In this document: positions 1-8,895 of the stretch, in pieces | Layout of the letters: each line of letters starts with the position of its first letter | Numbering within the stretch: the first letter of the stretch is position 1 | Assembly (NCBI GenBank): GCA_947258615.1 | Contig: CAMYIX010000067.1 | Span: forward strand, 1-59,163 | Origin: an uncultured Ectothiorhodospiraceae bacterium | GTDB taxonomy: Bacteria; Pseudomonadota; Gammaproteobacteria; UBA9214 | Direction of reading: 5' to 3' | Length of the DNA stretch: 59,163 bases | Position numbers and translations under genes: made by a program | Notes under the pieces: model-generated | Databases searched by the model: none | What the model was told of the DNA's origin: nothing | Seen by the model: only the letters and a program-made list of their open reading frames with translations

Positions 1-147
1 GCAAGGCCGGTTCCTGGGTTGGCTTCCCGAATGTCAAAGACCGCTGGGGCCAGTGTGCCGTCACCGCTGCTCATGACCGTGCCCGGGGACAGTCCTGTCA
101 GGAGGGATCCGACATCAATATGGCCCAGTATACCGAATGCCGGCCTG

Positions 148-606
148 CTAATTGTCGCGCTTGCGCCCATCGCGTCTGTCCCGGTCCCTGTGACCACGAG
201 CGTCATCGTCCCGGTATTTCCTGTGGCCGTCATATTTCCGGTGCCTGTCGTCGTCACGTCCCCTGTAAGCGTGATGGTCGTTGTCGCGGTGGCGTTTGTG
301 CCCGTGATGTTTGCCACGCTGGCCATGGCCGTCATGGTGGCGGTGCCCGTGTTTCTTGTACTGCCCGTAATGATTGCCCTGGTCGTGCCGGCGATGTTGC
401 CCGTGATGACGCCGCGGGTAGAAGGGATAGTGGTGTCCGTAAAAACGATCGTGGCCATGGCTGTAACCCAGGCCGTAAGTCCCTGAGGGGCTGTAGTTTT
501 CATAGAAAATCGAAAAATTGTCGTCACCGGCCTGCGCGGTCTGTACCAGACCGAGGGAGAGGCCCGTGGCAAACAGGACGGGAAGGATCGTGGTTCTGGC
601 TTTCAT
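148..606 (-). CDS. secreted histidine-rich protein (unknown function)
   Basis: 152-residue protein with a clear Sec signal peptide (residues 1-26, cleavage after AQA). The mature part opens with a short Tyr/Ser/Gly segment and then becomes an extremely His-, Arg-, Asp- and Gly-rich tail of HGH, HHDGH and RDDD runs. No enzyme domain is visible. Such tails often bind metal ions in the periplasm, but that is inference. It is the last gene of the leftward run Sco, PCu(A)C, psd, and lies 68 nt after psd. A GGAG sits 9 nt before the ATG. A perfect AAGGAGGTGA lies further upstream (633-642). The composition makes other frames look open as well, but the signal peptide supports this one. Confidence 0.7.
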   Translation of the reverse strand: MKARTTILPVLFATGLSLGLVQTAQAGDDNFSIFYENYSPSGTYGLGYSHGHDRFYGHHYPFYPRRHHGQHRRHDQGNHYGQYKKHGHRHHDGHGQRGKHHGHKRHRDNDHHAYRGRDDDRHRKYDGHRKYRDDDARGHRDRDRRDGRKRDN

Positions 607-632
607 GGTGCTGGCTCCGTTGATTGCTGATT

Positions 633-642
633 CACCTCCTTC
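633..642 (-). promoter_or_regulatory. orphan perfect Shine-Dalgarno-like sequence
   Basis: On the minus strand the sequence reads AAGGAGGTGA, fully complementary to the usual 16S rRNA tail. It lies 26 nt before the ATG of the His-rich gene, too far for normal initiation, and no ATG, GTG or TTG follows at 5-10 nt. A nearer GGAG is the probable working site. It could be a standby site or chance. Confidence 0.4.
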
Positions 643-674
643 TAACGCGGAGCCGCGCCGGGGGTTAACAGGAG

Positions 675-1562
675 TCAGGGGCCGGGGTCTGGCAGGGTGT
701 GCCCGATGAGCTGGCCCATTTGCACCGGCTGGTCCGCAGCCAGGTCCTCCAGCCAGTGCGCCTGTCCCGGGCCGAAGAGCAGGATGACGGTTGACCCCAT
801 GTTGAAGCGGCCCATCTCGTCGCCCTGGTGGAGTTCAATCCGGGGACCGTCAGCGCTGTTGTATTGGCGTGTCTGGATCCCGTGTCCCTGTGCTTGGACC
901 ACGCCATCCCATACCGTTTCCATGCAGGCCACGAAGATCGCACCCACCATGACCAGGCCCATCGGTCCGGTCGGCGTGTCGAACAGGTTGGCCAGGCGTT
1001 CGTTGCGGGTGAACAGCCCGGGGATGGCTCGCGTGGTATGGGGTGCCACGCTGAACAGGCGTCCGGGAATGTAGATGCTCTCCAGCAGCCGGCCGCTGCA
1101 GGGCATGTGGATGCGGTGATAGTCACGCGGTGACAGGTAGAGGGTGGCGAAACTGCCGCCCTGGAAGGCGCGGGCCCGTGCCTCATCGCCGCCCAGCAGG
1201 GTGACCAGCGAATAGTCCCGGCCCTTGGCCTGTAGCAGGCGGCCGTCGCTGATCCGTCCGATCTGGCTGATGTGCCCGTCGACCGGGCTGACGATGGCCT
1301 GAGGCAGGTTCGCCAGCGGGCGGGCAGCGGGGTTCAGGGCTCGGGTAAAGAAACTGTTGAAATCCGGGTAATGGCCGGGGTCGGGGTCCTTTGCCTCCGT
1401 CATGTCCACACGGAACCGGCGGACAAACCAGCCGATCAACAGCTGCTTCCACCAGACGGTTCGCCAGCGTGTCGCCGCCCGCACTATGCCGGATAGCAGA
1501 TGATGCGGCAAAACGGCGATTGGCCAGGATTTCAGCCAGTCAGTCAGGTTATTGCTGCGCAT
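675..1562 (-). CDS. psd: phosphatidylserine decarboxylase proenzyme
   Basis: Makes phosphatidylethanolamine from phosphatidylserine at the inner membrane. The protein has 295 residues, the usual bacterial length. The self-cleavage motif is visible near the C-terminus as MGST (Gly256-Ser257); Ser257 would become the pyruvoyl prosthetic group on the small alpha chain. Other family blocks are SPVDGHISQIG near residue 92 and LSPRDYHRIHMP, which carries the catalytic-site histidines. It is encoded leftward, 24 nt after the PCu(A)C gene and 68 nt before the His-rich gene. No strong Shine-Dalgarno is seen. Confidence 0.95.
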   Translation of the reverse strand: MRSNNLTDWLKSWPIAVLPHHLLSGIVRAATRWRTVWWKQLLIGWFVRRFRVDMTEAKDPDPGHYPDFNSFFTRALNPAARPLANLPQAIVSPVDGHISQIGRISDGRLLQAKGRDYSLVTLLGGDEARARAFQGGSFATLYLSPRDYHRIHMPCSGRLLESIYIPGRLFSVAPHTTRAIPGLFTRNERLANLFDTPTGPMGLVMVGAIFVACMETVWDGVVQAQGHGIQTRQYNSADGPRIELHQGDEMGRFNMGSTVILLFGPGQAHWLEDLAADQPVQMGQLIGHTLPDPGP

Positions 1563-1586
1563 TGCCTGGCGGGGTGGTGCTGGCTG

Positions 1587-2051
1587 CTAATGATGGTGGT
1601 GATGGTGATGTCCGGCATCATCATCGACGCCCGCTTTAACGACCGGGACATGTATCCGGATGCGGGCCTCATCGGACTGCTGTATGTCGAACACCGCACT
1701 GTCACCCGTGCGCAACGGGCGTTTGGGATGGTACAGCATCAGGTGCATGCCACCGGGTTCGAGCGTCAGCCGTTCCGCCGCCGCAATCTGCACTGATCCC
1801 ACCGGGACCATGCGGGCGACACCGTCCTCTACCAGGGTACGGTGCAGCTCGATACGCTCGAAGTCGGGACTGGTAATCGCGGTGATGGTGACGCTATCGA
1901 CGCCGCGGTTGGTAATCGCCATGTAGGCCGCCAGCACACCCGCGCCGGGCGGGGCCTCCCTGATCCAGGGATCGGTGACCTCGAGGGGGGAATCCGCCGA
2001 GGCGATCAGCGAGTAGAGCAGGGTGAGCAGTGCAATGCTTGTCTGTTTCAT
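1587..2051 (-). CDS. periplasmic copper chaperone PCu(A)C
   Basis: Periplasmic Cu(I) carrier of the PCu(A)C family (DUF461), which with Sco proteins delivers copper to the CuA site of cytochrome c oxidase. I chose the MKQTSIAL start because it begins a signal peptide (cleavage about residue 19) and lies 7 nt after the sco stop; the longer frame would run into sco. The family Met/His set is present: a His in ELHRT, a Met in ARMVPV, and GGMHLML. The mature protein ends in seven consecutive histidines after an Asp-rich stretch, an unusual extra metal-binding tail. Neighbouring sco supports the assignment. Confidence 0.88.
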   Translation of the reverse strand: MKQTSIALLTLLYSLIASADSPLEVTDPWIREAPPGAGVLAAYMAITNRGVDSVTITAITSPDFERIELHRTLVEDGVARMVPVGSVQIAAAERLTLEPGGMHLMLYHPKRPLRTGDSAVFDIQQSDEARIRIHVPVVKAGVDDDAGHHHHHHH

Positions 2052-2058
2052 GTCGATG

Positions 2059-2703
2059 TCAGTATGCCTGTGCAATCCGGATAAAATCCGATGCGATGTC
2101 TGCTGCCTTGAGCGGTGGTGAGAACAGTGCATGGAAGCGCCCGTCCGGGTCGATTAGCAGGATGCTGGCGGTATGGTCGACCAGGTAGTTTCCCGCGTCC
2201 GCCTCGTCCTCAACCCGGGCAGCTATGACACCCAGTTGACGGGTCAGCTGCTCGATGGCGCCGGTCGTGCCGGTGACCCCGACAAAGTCGGCGTTGAAAT
2301 AGGGCACGAACTGGCTGAGTTTGTCCGGGGTATCGCGTTCGGGATCGACACTGATGAAGATGTAGCTGATCTCCCCGTTGTGCTCCTGGAGGCGCGTGGC
2401 CACGCTGTTGAGGACCGACAGGGTGGTCGGGCAGACATCGGGGCAGTGGGTGTAGCCGAAAAACACGAATGACCAGTGCCCCTTGAGCGCGTCATTGGTG
2501 AAGGCATTTCCTGTATGATCAACGAGCTCGAAGGGCTGCAGGTCCCGGGCCGTCCTGAAGTGGGTGGCCTGCAGGTCCGCAAGCTCGGCCGGTTTGCTGA
2601 GCAGATACCCGGCGGTCCAGTATCCCGCGGCCAGTGCCAGGACTGTGGTGACCGTGAAAAGCAGGGCCAGGCGCAGTTTCGATGGATTGCGTTGTGTCGT
2701 CAT
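2059..2703 (-). CDS. SCO1/SenC family copper/thiol protein
   Basis: Membrane-anchored thioredoxin-fold protein used in assembling the CuA centre of cytochrome c oxidase. Residues 12-35 form one transmembrane anchor. The copper/redox motif CPDVCP gives Cys87 and Cys91, and the distal ligand His177 lies in YLVDHTAS, so all three family ligands are present. Length (214) is typical. It is the first gene of a leftward operon with the PCu(A)C chaperone, with which it is expected to cooperate. It is divergent from prmB. No cytochrome oxidase genes are in the window. Confidence 0.93.
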   Translation of the reverse strand: MTTQRNPSKLRLALLFTVTTVLALAAGYWTAGYLLSKPAELADLQATHFRTARDLQPFELVDHTGNAFTNDALKGHWSFVFFGYTHCPDVCPTTLSVLNSVATRLQEHNGEISYIFISVDPERDTPDKLSQFVPYFNADFVGVTGTTGAIEQLTRQLGVIAARVEDEADAGNYLVDHTASILLIDPDGRFHALFSPPLKAADIASDFIRIAQAY

Positions 2704-2792
2704 GGGGACGCATTATTCCATAGACGCAGCCGCGCTTCATTACACACATTTTATCGGGAAGCTCCCGGTGACGGGCATGCCGACCAACGGCC

Positions 2793-3755
2793 ATGCTCAC
2801 AGGGCTTATGGATTCACTGACAACAGTGCGGGACTTTATCCGCTGGGGCGCCAGCCGCTTCAACGCGGCCGGCCTGTTCTTCGGGCACGGGACCGATAAT
2901 GCGCTGGACGAGTCGGCGGCGCTGGTCATGCATGCACTGCATCTCCGGCATGACCTGCCGGAGGAATGCCTCGATGGCGTGCTGACCGCGACCGAGCGTG
3001 ACCAGGTCATCAGCTTGATCGAGTCGCGCATCGAGACCCGCAAGCCGGCGGCCTACCTGACACATGAGGCCTGGTTTGCCGGCCTGTCTTTCTATGTCGA
3101 CGAGCGCGTAATTGTGCCGCGATCCCCGATAGCGGAACTGATTGCGGACTGCTTCGCTCCCTGGATAGATCCGCAGCAGGTCAGCGCCGTACTGGACCTG
3201 TGCACCGGCAGTGGCTGTATCGCAATCGCCTCTGCCGTCGCCTTTCCCGATGCCCGCGTGGATGCCGCCGATATCTCGCCCGATGCCCTGGCAGTTGCAG
3301 GGCTGAATGTTGAGCGTCACGGGCTGGGGCAGCGTGTCCGTCTGTTCGAGTCGGACCTGTTCAGGGGGCTGGGGGACAGGTGCTATGATGTGATTGTATC
3401 CAACCCGCCCTATGTCGGTCTCGGGGAGATGCAGACCCTGCCGCAGGAGTTCCGCCACGAGCCGGCCCTGGCGCTGTCCGGGGGTGCGGATGGCATGGAC
3501 ATCGTGGCGCAGATCCTGGTGCAGGCCGCCGAGCACCTGACCGGGGCCGGGATACTCATTGTCGAGGTGGGCTACAGTCAGGAGGCCCTGGTGGCGCGTT
3601 ATCCGCAGGTCCCGTTCCTGTGGCTGGAATTCGAACACGGCGGGGATGGCGTGTTCCTGCTGGAGCACCAGCAGTTGCTTGACTACCGTCAGGCGTTCGG
3701 GCCCGCAGTCGAAGTGCGTGCCGGCAGCAGCGGTGCGCAGGAAGGAGTGAACTGA
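2793..3755 (+). CDS. prmB: ribosomal protein L3 N5-glutamine methyltransferase
   Basis: S-adenosylmethionine-dependent methyltransferase that modifies a glutamine side chain of ribosomal protein L3. The SAM-binding block DLCTGSGCIAI lies at residues 135-145 and the glutamine-binding NPPY at 204-207. The N-terminal helical domain has the PrmB-like FGHGTDN and FYVDERVIVPRSPI, which separate it from PrmC. The start is uncertain: the ATG given lacks a clear Shine-Dalgarno, and Met6 (2808) is an equally good candidate. It is divergent from sco, and a small unknown gene follows 4 nt after its stop. Confidence 0.93.
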   Translation: MLTGLMDSLTTVRDFIRWGASRFNAAGLFFGHGTDNALDESAALVMHALHLRHDLPEECLDGVLTATERDQVISLIESRIETRKPAAYLTHEAWFAGLSFYVDERVIVPRSPIAELIADCFAPWIDPQQVSAVLDLCTGSGCIAIASAVAFPDARVDAADISPDALAVAGLNVERHGLGQRVRLFESDLFRGLGDRCYDVIVSNPPYVGLGEMQTLPQEFRHEPALALSGGADGMDIVAQILVQAAEHLTGAGILIVEVGYSQEALVARYPQVPFLWLEFEHGGDGVFLLEHQQLLDYRQAFGPAVEVRAGSSGAQEGVN

Positions 3756-3759
3756 ATTT

Positions 3760-4068
3760 ATGGGAGAGAGAGCACGTTCGGCCGAGGAATACGCGGGCCT
3801 GGTGGATCAGGTGATATTCGATATCCAGGAGCTGCGCGCCTCCACGGATTACGACATGGAGGCGATCGACGTCGATACGGCCTATCTGGGCCTGCTGCTG
3901 GAGGAGCTGCGCGAACTGCGCGCATCCATGGCCGATGGCAGCTATCTGTTCGGACGCAATGACCTGGAGTTTATGCGCATAGTTAAGCGTCACAATGAGC
4001 GGGACCTGCCGTTCATCAAGTTGCTCTACCAGATCAACGAAACCCACAAGCAGGGTCTGGACATCTAG
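3760..4068 (+). CDS. small conserved-looking protein of unknown function
   Basis: 102 residues, acidic and apparently mostly helical, with Leu/Glu-rich heptad-like stretches (LGLLLEELRELRASM) and no signal peptide, membrane segment or cysteine. I do not recognise a family. It follows prmB by 4 nt and has a strong GGAAGGAG upstream inside the prmB tail, so the two are almost certainly cotranscribed and translationally linked. A role with ribosome modification would be guesswork. Confidence 0.75.
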   Translation: MGERARSAEEYAGLVDQVIFDIQELRASTDYDMEAIDVDTAYLGLLLEELRELRASMADGSYLFGRNDLEFMRIVKRHNERDLPFIKLLYQINETHKQGLDI

Positions 4069-4109
4069 TCAGAGACCTGCCGGTCAGGATGCCCGCGTCC
4101 GCAGGCGGG

Positions 4110-4307
4110 TCAGCCCTTGGTGCGGTATATCAGGCCGGGTTTGACCAGTAGTTCGTTCTTCTTCAGCTGTTCCAGCGGGAATTCCCCGTCGACGTTCCGC
4201 GCGATGCGGTCGAACACGTAGGTCCCGTTGCGTGACTCGAAGGTCTGGTAAATGGGTTGCCCCATGTAGTCGCCGACCCGCAATCTGTTGATAGCCGACT
4301 GTGCCAT
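4110..4307 (-). CDS. small basic protein of unknown function
   Basis: 65 residues, with no signal peptide or membrane segment. It reads as a compact beta-rich domain (RVGDYMGQPIYQTFE, then TYVFDRIA) with a basic C-terminus. I do not recognise it. The start is well supported by AAGGAGAT 6 nt before the ATG. It converges with the preceding small gene and is divergent from aroC, so it is probably monocistronic. An AT-rich TATATAT patch about 40 nt upstream could hold its promoter. Confidence 0.65.
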   Translation of the reverse strand: MAQSAINRLRVGDYMGQPIYQTFESRNGTYVFDRIARNVDGEFPLEQLKKNELLVKPGLIYRTKG

Positions 4308-4424
4308 GGCAGTATCTCCTTGGAATCCGGTTTACAGGTACACAGAAATATATATCGGTTCGAAACGGTTGTTCTTTAACGGCTTCAGGCGCAAGAAAAG
4401 CAGGACGACCGCCAGTTAAGCCGT

Positions 4425-4430
4425 TACAAT
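4425..4430 (+). promoter_or_regulatory. putative -10 element giving a leaderless aroC mRNA
   Basis: TACAAT lies 6 nt before the aroC ATG, so a transcript starting 7 nt after the hexamer would begin at the start codon itself. No Shine-Dalgarno is present. The -35 region is weak (AGGACG at 17-nt spacing). The same arrangement precedes trpF, accD and the L,D-transpeptidase gene. Confidence 0.45.
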
Positions 4431-4436
4431 AGCCGC

Positions 4437-5540
4437 ATGTCGGGAAACAGCTTCGGAAAACTTTTCACGGTCACCGGTTTCGGGGAAAGCCACGGCCCGG
4501 CGCTGGGCTGCATCGTGGACGGTTGTCCGCCCGGCATGGAATTGTCGGCAGTGGACCTCCAGCGTGACCTGGATCGCCGCAAACCGGGGAAATCCAGGCA
4601 CACCACGCAGCGGCGCGAGACCGACGAGGTTCAGATCCTTTCAGGCGTGTTCGAAGGGAAAACCACCGGTACCCCCATTGGTCTGCTGATCCAGAATATC
4701 GACCAGCGTTCCAAGGACTACTCCAAGATCATGGACCGCTTCCGTCCCGGACATGCGGACTACACCTATCAGCAGAAATACGGTTTCCGTGACTATCGCG
4801 GCGGCGGCCGCTCGTCGGCACGGGAAACCGCCATGCGGGTGGCGGCAGGTGCCATCGCCAAGAAGTATCTGGCCGAAATACTGGGTGTGGGGATCCGCGG
4901 CTACCTGGCCCAGCTGGGTCCCATCGAACTGGAACTGCGGGACTGGGACAGTGTCGAGGACAACCCATTTTTCTGTCCCGACCCCTCCCGGGTGAAGGAA
5001 CTCGAAGACTACATGGACGCCCTGCGCAAGGAGGGCGACTCCATCGGTGCCCGGGTAAACGTGGTGGCCACGGGTATACCGCCGGGATTGGGCGAGCCGA
5101 TTTTCGATCGCCTGGACGCGGACATCGCCCACGCCCTGATGAGTATCAATGCCGTGAAGGGAGTCGAGGTCGGCGCCGGTTTTGCCTGCGTCGCCCAGAA
5201 GGGCACGCAGCACCGTGACGAAATCACCCCGCAGGGTTTTCTCAGCAACCACGCCGGCGGCGTGCTGGGTGGCATTTCCAGCGGCCAGGACATCGTCGCC
5301 AGCATCGCACTGAAGCCGACCTCGAGTATCCGCCTGCCGGGGCGTAGCGTGAATACCCGCGGCGAGCCGGTCGAGGTGGTCACCACCGGGCGCCATGATC
5401 CCTGCGTCGGCATACGTGCCACACCGATTGCCGAGGCCATGCTGGCCATCGTGCTGATGGATCACCTGCTGCGCCACCGCGCACAGAACCTGGATGTACA
5501 CTCGGACACTCCGGTTATTCCTGCCAGTACGGATGAATAA
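4437..5540 (+). CDS. aroC: chorismate synthase
   Basis: Converts 5-enolpyruvylshikimate-3-phosphate to chorismate, the last step of the common aromatic pathway, with reduced FMN as cofactor. The family blocks are clear: [18 protein letters not shown] at residues 17-34, [14 protein letters not shown] with [12 protein letters not shown], and [15 protein letters not shown] toward the C-terminus. The length (367) is normal for the bifunctional-length bacterial enzyme. The ATG fits the family N-terminus, but no Shine-Dalgarno precedes it; a TACAAT hexamer ends 6 nt upstream, so translation may be leaderless. The MFS gene follows 52 nt downstream on the same strand. Confidence 0.97.
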   Translation: MSGNSFGKLFTVTGFGESHGPALGCIVDGCPPGMELSAVDLQRDLDRRKPGKSRHTTQRRETDEVQILSGVFEGKTTGTPIGLLIQNIDQRSKDYSKIMDRFRPGHADYTYQQKYGFRDYRGGGRSSARETAMRVAAGAIAKKYLAEILGVGIRGYLAQLGPIELELRDWDSVEDNPFFCPDPSRVKELEDYMDALRKEGDSIGARVNVVATGIPPGLGEPIFDRLDADIAHALMSINAVKGVEVGAGFACVAQKGTQHRDEITPQGFLSNHAGGVLGGISSGQDIVASIALKPTSSIRLPGRSVNTRGEPVEVVTTGRHDPCVGIRATPIAEAMLAIVLMDHLLRHRAQNLDVHSDTPVIPASTDE

Positions 5541-5592
5541 CAGTCCCGGAACCGTCCACCTCGCTTTGCCCTAGAACCGCGCTGGACCCGGT

Positions 5593-6726
5593 ATGAACTA
5601 CTGGCGCCTGTCCGGCTTCTACCTGTTCTACTTCGCCTCCCTGGGCACGCTGGTTCCCTACTGGAGCCTGTACCTCAAGTCCCTGGGTTTCAGCGTGACC
5701 GAAATCGGTCAGCTGGTCGCGATCCTGATGGCCACCAAAATCGTGGCCCCCAATGTCTGGGGCTGGATCGCCGACCATACCGGCCAGCGTATGCTGATCG
5801 TGCGGATCGCCTCGCTGCTGGCGGCCATCGCCTTTGCCGGCGTCTTCGCCGCTAGCGGCTACTGGTGGCTGGTGGCAGTGATGATCGTGTTCAGTTTCTT
5901 CTGGAATGCCTCGCTGCCGCAGTTCGAGGCCACGACCATGAGTCACCTCGGCAGCGATACCTGGCGTTACAGCAGCATCCGCCTGTGGGGATCGGTCGGT
6001 TTTATCATCACTGCGGCCGGTCTCGGCCCGCTGCTGGATAGCTACGGGGCCGGCATGGTGCCGCTAGTGGTGATGGGACTGTTTGTCGCCATCTGGATCA
6101 ACAGCCTGGCGGTGCCGGAATCGGCCGCCGGTCATTTGCCGCTCGACCAGGAACCGCTGCGCAAGGTCCTGAGACAGCCGCTGGTGATCGCACTGTTGAG
6201 CGTGTGTTTTCTGGTGCAGGCCAGCCACGGGCCGTACTACGCCTTCTTCACCCTCTACCTGGAAGACTTCGGCTATTCACGCTCGCTGATCGGGCAATTG
6301 TGGGGACTGGGGGTGATTGCCGAAATCGGTGTATTCATGTTGATGCCGCGTCTGCTGCCGCGCTTTGGCGCACGCCGCCTGCTGCTGGCCGCCGTCGCTC
6401 TCACCACGCTGCGCTGGTTGCTGATCGCCCTGTTCGCGGCCTACGTGCCGGTTATCCTGTTTGCCCAGACCCTGCACGCGGCCAGTTTCGGCCTCTACCA
6501 CGCCGTGGCGATCTACATGGTCCATGCCCTGTTTACCGGGGCGCACCAGGGGCGTGGCCAGGCCCTCTACAGCAGCCTGAGTTTTGGTGCAGGCGGGGCG
6601 GCCGGTAGCCTGGTGAGCGGTTATCTGTGGACCGGCATCAATCCCGAGGCCATGTTCCTGCTCGCCGCCGTCACCAGCCTGTGCGCCCTGGTGGTGGTTT
6701 ACCGGGGTATCAAGGGGGTTATCTGA
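5593..6726 (+). CDS. MFS transporter (HcaT / nucleoside-symporter-like)
   Basis: 377-residue inner-membrane protein with about 12 predicted transmembrane helices and no signal peptide. The opening MNYWRLSGFYLFYFASLG and the following VPYWSLYLKSLGFS are typical of the MFS_1-like / phenylpropionate-permease-like branch, whose substrates are mostly unproven. The loop between helices 2 and 3 carries WGWIADHTGQR, corresponding to the MFS motif A region. The substrate cannot be read from sequence, and the neighbours (aroC upstream, leuC downstream) do not point to one. No clear Shine-Dalgarno precedes the ATG. Confidence 0.85.
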   Translation: MNYWRLSGFYLFYFASLGTLVPYWSLYLKSLGFSVTEIGQLVAILMATKIVAPNVWGWIADHTGQRMLIVRIASLLAAIAFAGVFAASGYWWLVAVMIVFSFFWNASLPQFEATTMSHLGSDTWRYSSIRLWGSVGFIITAAGLGPLLDSYGAGMVPLVVMGLFVAIWINSLAVPESAAGHLPLDQEPLRKVLRQPLVIALLSVCFLVQASHGPYYAFFTLYLEDFGYSRSLIGQLWGLGVIAEIGVFMLMPRLLPRFGARRLLLAAVALTTLRWLLIALFAAYVPVILFAQTLHAASFGLYHAVAIYMVHALFTGAHQGRGQALYSSLSFGAGGAAGSLVSGYLWTGINPEAMFLLAAVTSLCALVVVYRGIKGVI

Positions 6727-6771
6727 GATTATTTGTGCCGCTCCGCGCCTGTATTCGGTCCGGCCATCCTA

Positions 6772-6777
6772 TATAAT
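6772..6777 (+). promoter_or_regulatory. putative -10 element for leuCDB
   Basis: A consensus TATAAT lies 40 nt before leuC in the short gap after the MFS gene. I see no convincing -35 at 16-18 nt. This is the only obvious promoter-like signal between the MFS gene and leuC. Confidence 0.4.
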
Positions 6778-6817
6778 CCCCCGCCTGTATAAATGACTGC
6801 TCTCGGAACTGGCACCG

Positions 6818-8221
6818 ATGTCCGGCAAGACCCTCTACGACAAACTCTGGGACTCCCACCTGGTAACACAGGACGACGACGGGACGGCCCTGCTGTACAT
6901 CGACCGGCACCTGGTGCACGAGGTGACCTCCCCGCAGGCCTTTGAAGGGCTGCGCCTCGCCGGGCGCCGGCCCTGGCGCAGCCAGTCGGTCCTGGCCGTG
7001 CCGGACCACAACGTCCCGACAACCGAGCGCGCGGCCGGCATCACCGATCCGGTCTCGCGCCTGCAGGTCGAGACCCTGGACCGGAATTGCAGCGATTTCG
7101 GTATCACCGAATTCAGCATGACTGACCTGCGCCAGGGCATTGTGCACGTCATTGGCCCGGAACAGGGTGCCACACTGCCCGGCATGACGGTGGTCTGCGG
7201 CGATTCCCATACCTCGACGCACGGCGCCTTCGGTGCCCTGGCCTTCGGTATCGGCACCTCCGAGGTCGAGCATGTGCTGGCAACACAATGTCTGATCCAG
7301 AAGAAGTCCGGAAACATGCAGATCCGGGTCGATGGCCGCCTCGCGCCCGGCGTGTCCGCCAAGGACGTGGTGCTGGCCATCATCGGCAGGATCGGCACGG
7401 CCGGCGGCACCGGATACGCACTGGAGTTTGTCGGCCAGGTGATCCGTGAGCTGTCGATGGAAGGGCGCATGACGGTCTGCAACATGGCCATCGAGGCCGG
7501 TGCCCGCGCCGGGATGATTGCCGTGGACGACACCACCATCGACTACCTCGCGGGCCGACCCTATGCCCCCGAAGGCGCGCAATGGGATCAGGCAGTATCT
7601 GCCTGGGCGGATCTGCACAGTGATCCGGATGCCGGGTTCGAGCGTGTGGTTACTCTGGACGGGGACAGCCTGGCGCCCCAGGTGAGCTGGGGTACCTCGC
7701 CGGAGATGGTGACCTCCATCGACGCCGTGGTGCCGGACCCGGACGCCGAGTCCGATCCCGTCAAACGCGAGGGCATGCGCAACGCCCTGGCCTATATGGA
7801 CCTGCAGCCGGGCATGGCGATCACGGACATCCGTCCGGACCACGTATTTATCGGCAGCTGCACCAATGCACGCATCGAAGACCTGCGTGCGGCCGCCGCC
7901 GCCATCCGCGGCCGCCGTGTGGACGCAGGTATCAAGCAGGCCCTGGTGGTACCGGGCTCCGGTCTGGTCAAGCAGCAGGCCGAGGCGGAGGGGCTGGATC
8001 GTCTCTTTACCGAGGCCGGTTTCGAATGGCGTGAACCCGGCTGTTCCATGTGCCTGGCCATGAACGCCGACCGGCTCGAACCAGGTGACCGCTGTGCCTC
8101 GACTTCGAACCGGAATTTCGAGGGCCGCCAGGGGCAGGGGGGGCGCACCCATCTGGTCAGTCCGGCCATGGCCGCTGCGGCTGCCGTGAACGGTCACTTC
8201 ACGGACATACGGGAAGACTAG
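6818..8221 (+). CDS. leuC: 3-isopropylmalate dehydratase large subunit
   Basis: With LeuD it isomerises 2-isopropylmalate to 3-isopropylmalate in leucine synthesis. It is an aconitase-fold protein of normal length (467). The three [4Fe-4S] cysteines are visible: one in [13 protein letters not shown] and two in GCSMCLAMN. The [20 protein letters not shown] and the C-terminal [20 protein letters not shown] blocks are diagnostic. It heads leuC-leuD-leuB, with leuD starting 4 nt after its stop. leuA is not in the window. Confidence 0.97.
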   Translation: MSGKTLYDKLWDSHLVTQDDDGTALLYIDRHLVHEVTSPQAFEGLRLAGRRPWRSQSVLAVPDHNVPTTERAAGITDPVSRLQVETLDRNCSDFGITEFSMTDLRQGIVHVIGPEQGATLPGMTVVCGDSHTSTHGAFGALAFGIGTSEVEHVLATQCLIQKKSGNMQIRVDGRLAPGVSAKDVVLAIIGRIGTAGGTGYALEFVGQVIRELSMEGRMTVCNMAIEAGARAGMIAVDDTTIDYLAGRPYAPEGAQWDQAVSAWADLHSDPDAGFERVVTLDGDSLAPQVSWGTSPEMVTSIDAVVPDPDAESDPVKREGMRNALAYMDLQPGMAITDIRPDHVFIGSCTNARIEDLRAAAAAIRGRRVDAGIKQALVVPGSGLVKQQAEAEGLDRLFTEAGFEWREPGCSMCLAMNADRLEPGDRCASTSNRNFEGRQGQGGRTHLVSPAMAAAAAVNGHFTDIRED

Positions 8222-8225
8222 ACAC

Positions 8226-8867
8226 ATGGAAAAGTTCACTGTCATCTCGGGAATCGTCGCGCCGCTGGACCGGCCGAACGTCGACACCGATGCCATTATT
8301 CCCAAACAGTTCCTCAAGTCGATACACCGAACCGGCTTCGGACCAAACCTGTTTGACGAATGGCGTTACCTGGATCACGGTGAACCGGGCAAGGACAATA
8401 CCCGGCGTCCGCTCAATCCCGACTTCGTCCTCAACCAGTCGCCGTACCAGGATGCAGTCATCCTCCTGGGGCGAGAGAATTTCGGTTGCGGTTCCTCGCG
8501 AGAACACGCAGTGTGGGCCTTGCTCGATTACGGCTTCCGGGTCGTCATCGCCCCAAGTTTTGCGGATATCTTTTTCAATAACTGTTTCAAGAACGGGGTG
8601 CTGCCGATCGTGCTCGACAGCACGACCGTGGACCGTCTGTTTGAGGCGGTGGCCGGGTCACCCGGGTATACCCTGCGCGTTGACCTGCCCGCTCAACAGA
8701 TCACGACCGCGGCGCAGGAGGTCATCGGCTTCGAGGTGGATGCGTTTCGCAAGGACTGCCTGATCAGGGGGCTGGATGACATCGGGCTCACCCTGCAGCA
8801 TGCCGACACCATCCGCCGCTATGAGCAGCAGCGCCGCCTCGAAGCGCCGTGGCTGTTCAATAAATAA
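8226..8867 (+). CDS. leuD: 3-isopropylmalate dehydratase small subunit
   Basis: Swivelling small subunit of isopropylmalate isomerase, partner of LeuC. It shows the start [31 protein letters not shown] pattern and the [18 protein letters not shown] block that contributes to substrate recognition. The 213 residues match the proteobacterial long form. It starts 4 nt after leuC, and leuB follows across an unusually AT-rich 28-nt gap. Spacing and order indicate one leuCDB transcript. Confidence 0.97.
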   Translation: MEKFTVISGIVAPLDRPNVDTDAIIPKQFLKSIHRTGFGPNLFDEWRYLDHGEPGKDNTRRPLNPDFVLNQSPYQDAVILLGRENFGCGSSREHAVWALLDYGFRVVIAPSFADIFFNNCFKNGVLPIVLDSTTVDRLFEAVAGSPGYTLRVDLPAQQITTAAQEVIGFEVDAFRKDCLIRGLDDIGLTLQHADTIRRYEQQRRLEAPWLFNK

Positions 8868-8895
8868 CCTTAATAATATTATGTAAGTAAATAAT

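Noticed and set aside
19..486. Plus-strand Val/Pro-rich ORF opposite the His-rich gene
   Set aside because: It mirrors the codons of the His-rich repeat (antisense Val/Met/Ala). The signal peptide and ribosome site support the minus strand.
120..623. Plus-strand Cys/Arg/Gly-rich ORF opposite the His-rich gene
   Set aside because: Another frame of the same low-complexity repeat; no signal, domain or ribosome site.
4080..4112. CCCGC/GCGGG hairpin between the two small genes as a terminator
   Set aside because: Short stem and no T-run on either strand.
6719..8317. 532-codon minus-strand ORF opposite leuC
   Set aside because: Antisense shadow of leuC, biased composition, no start context.
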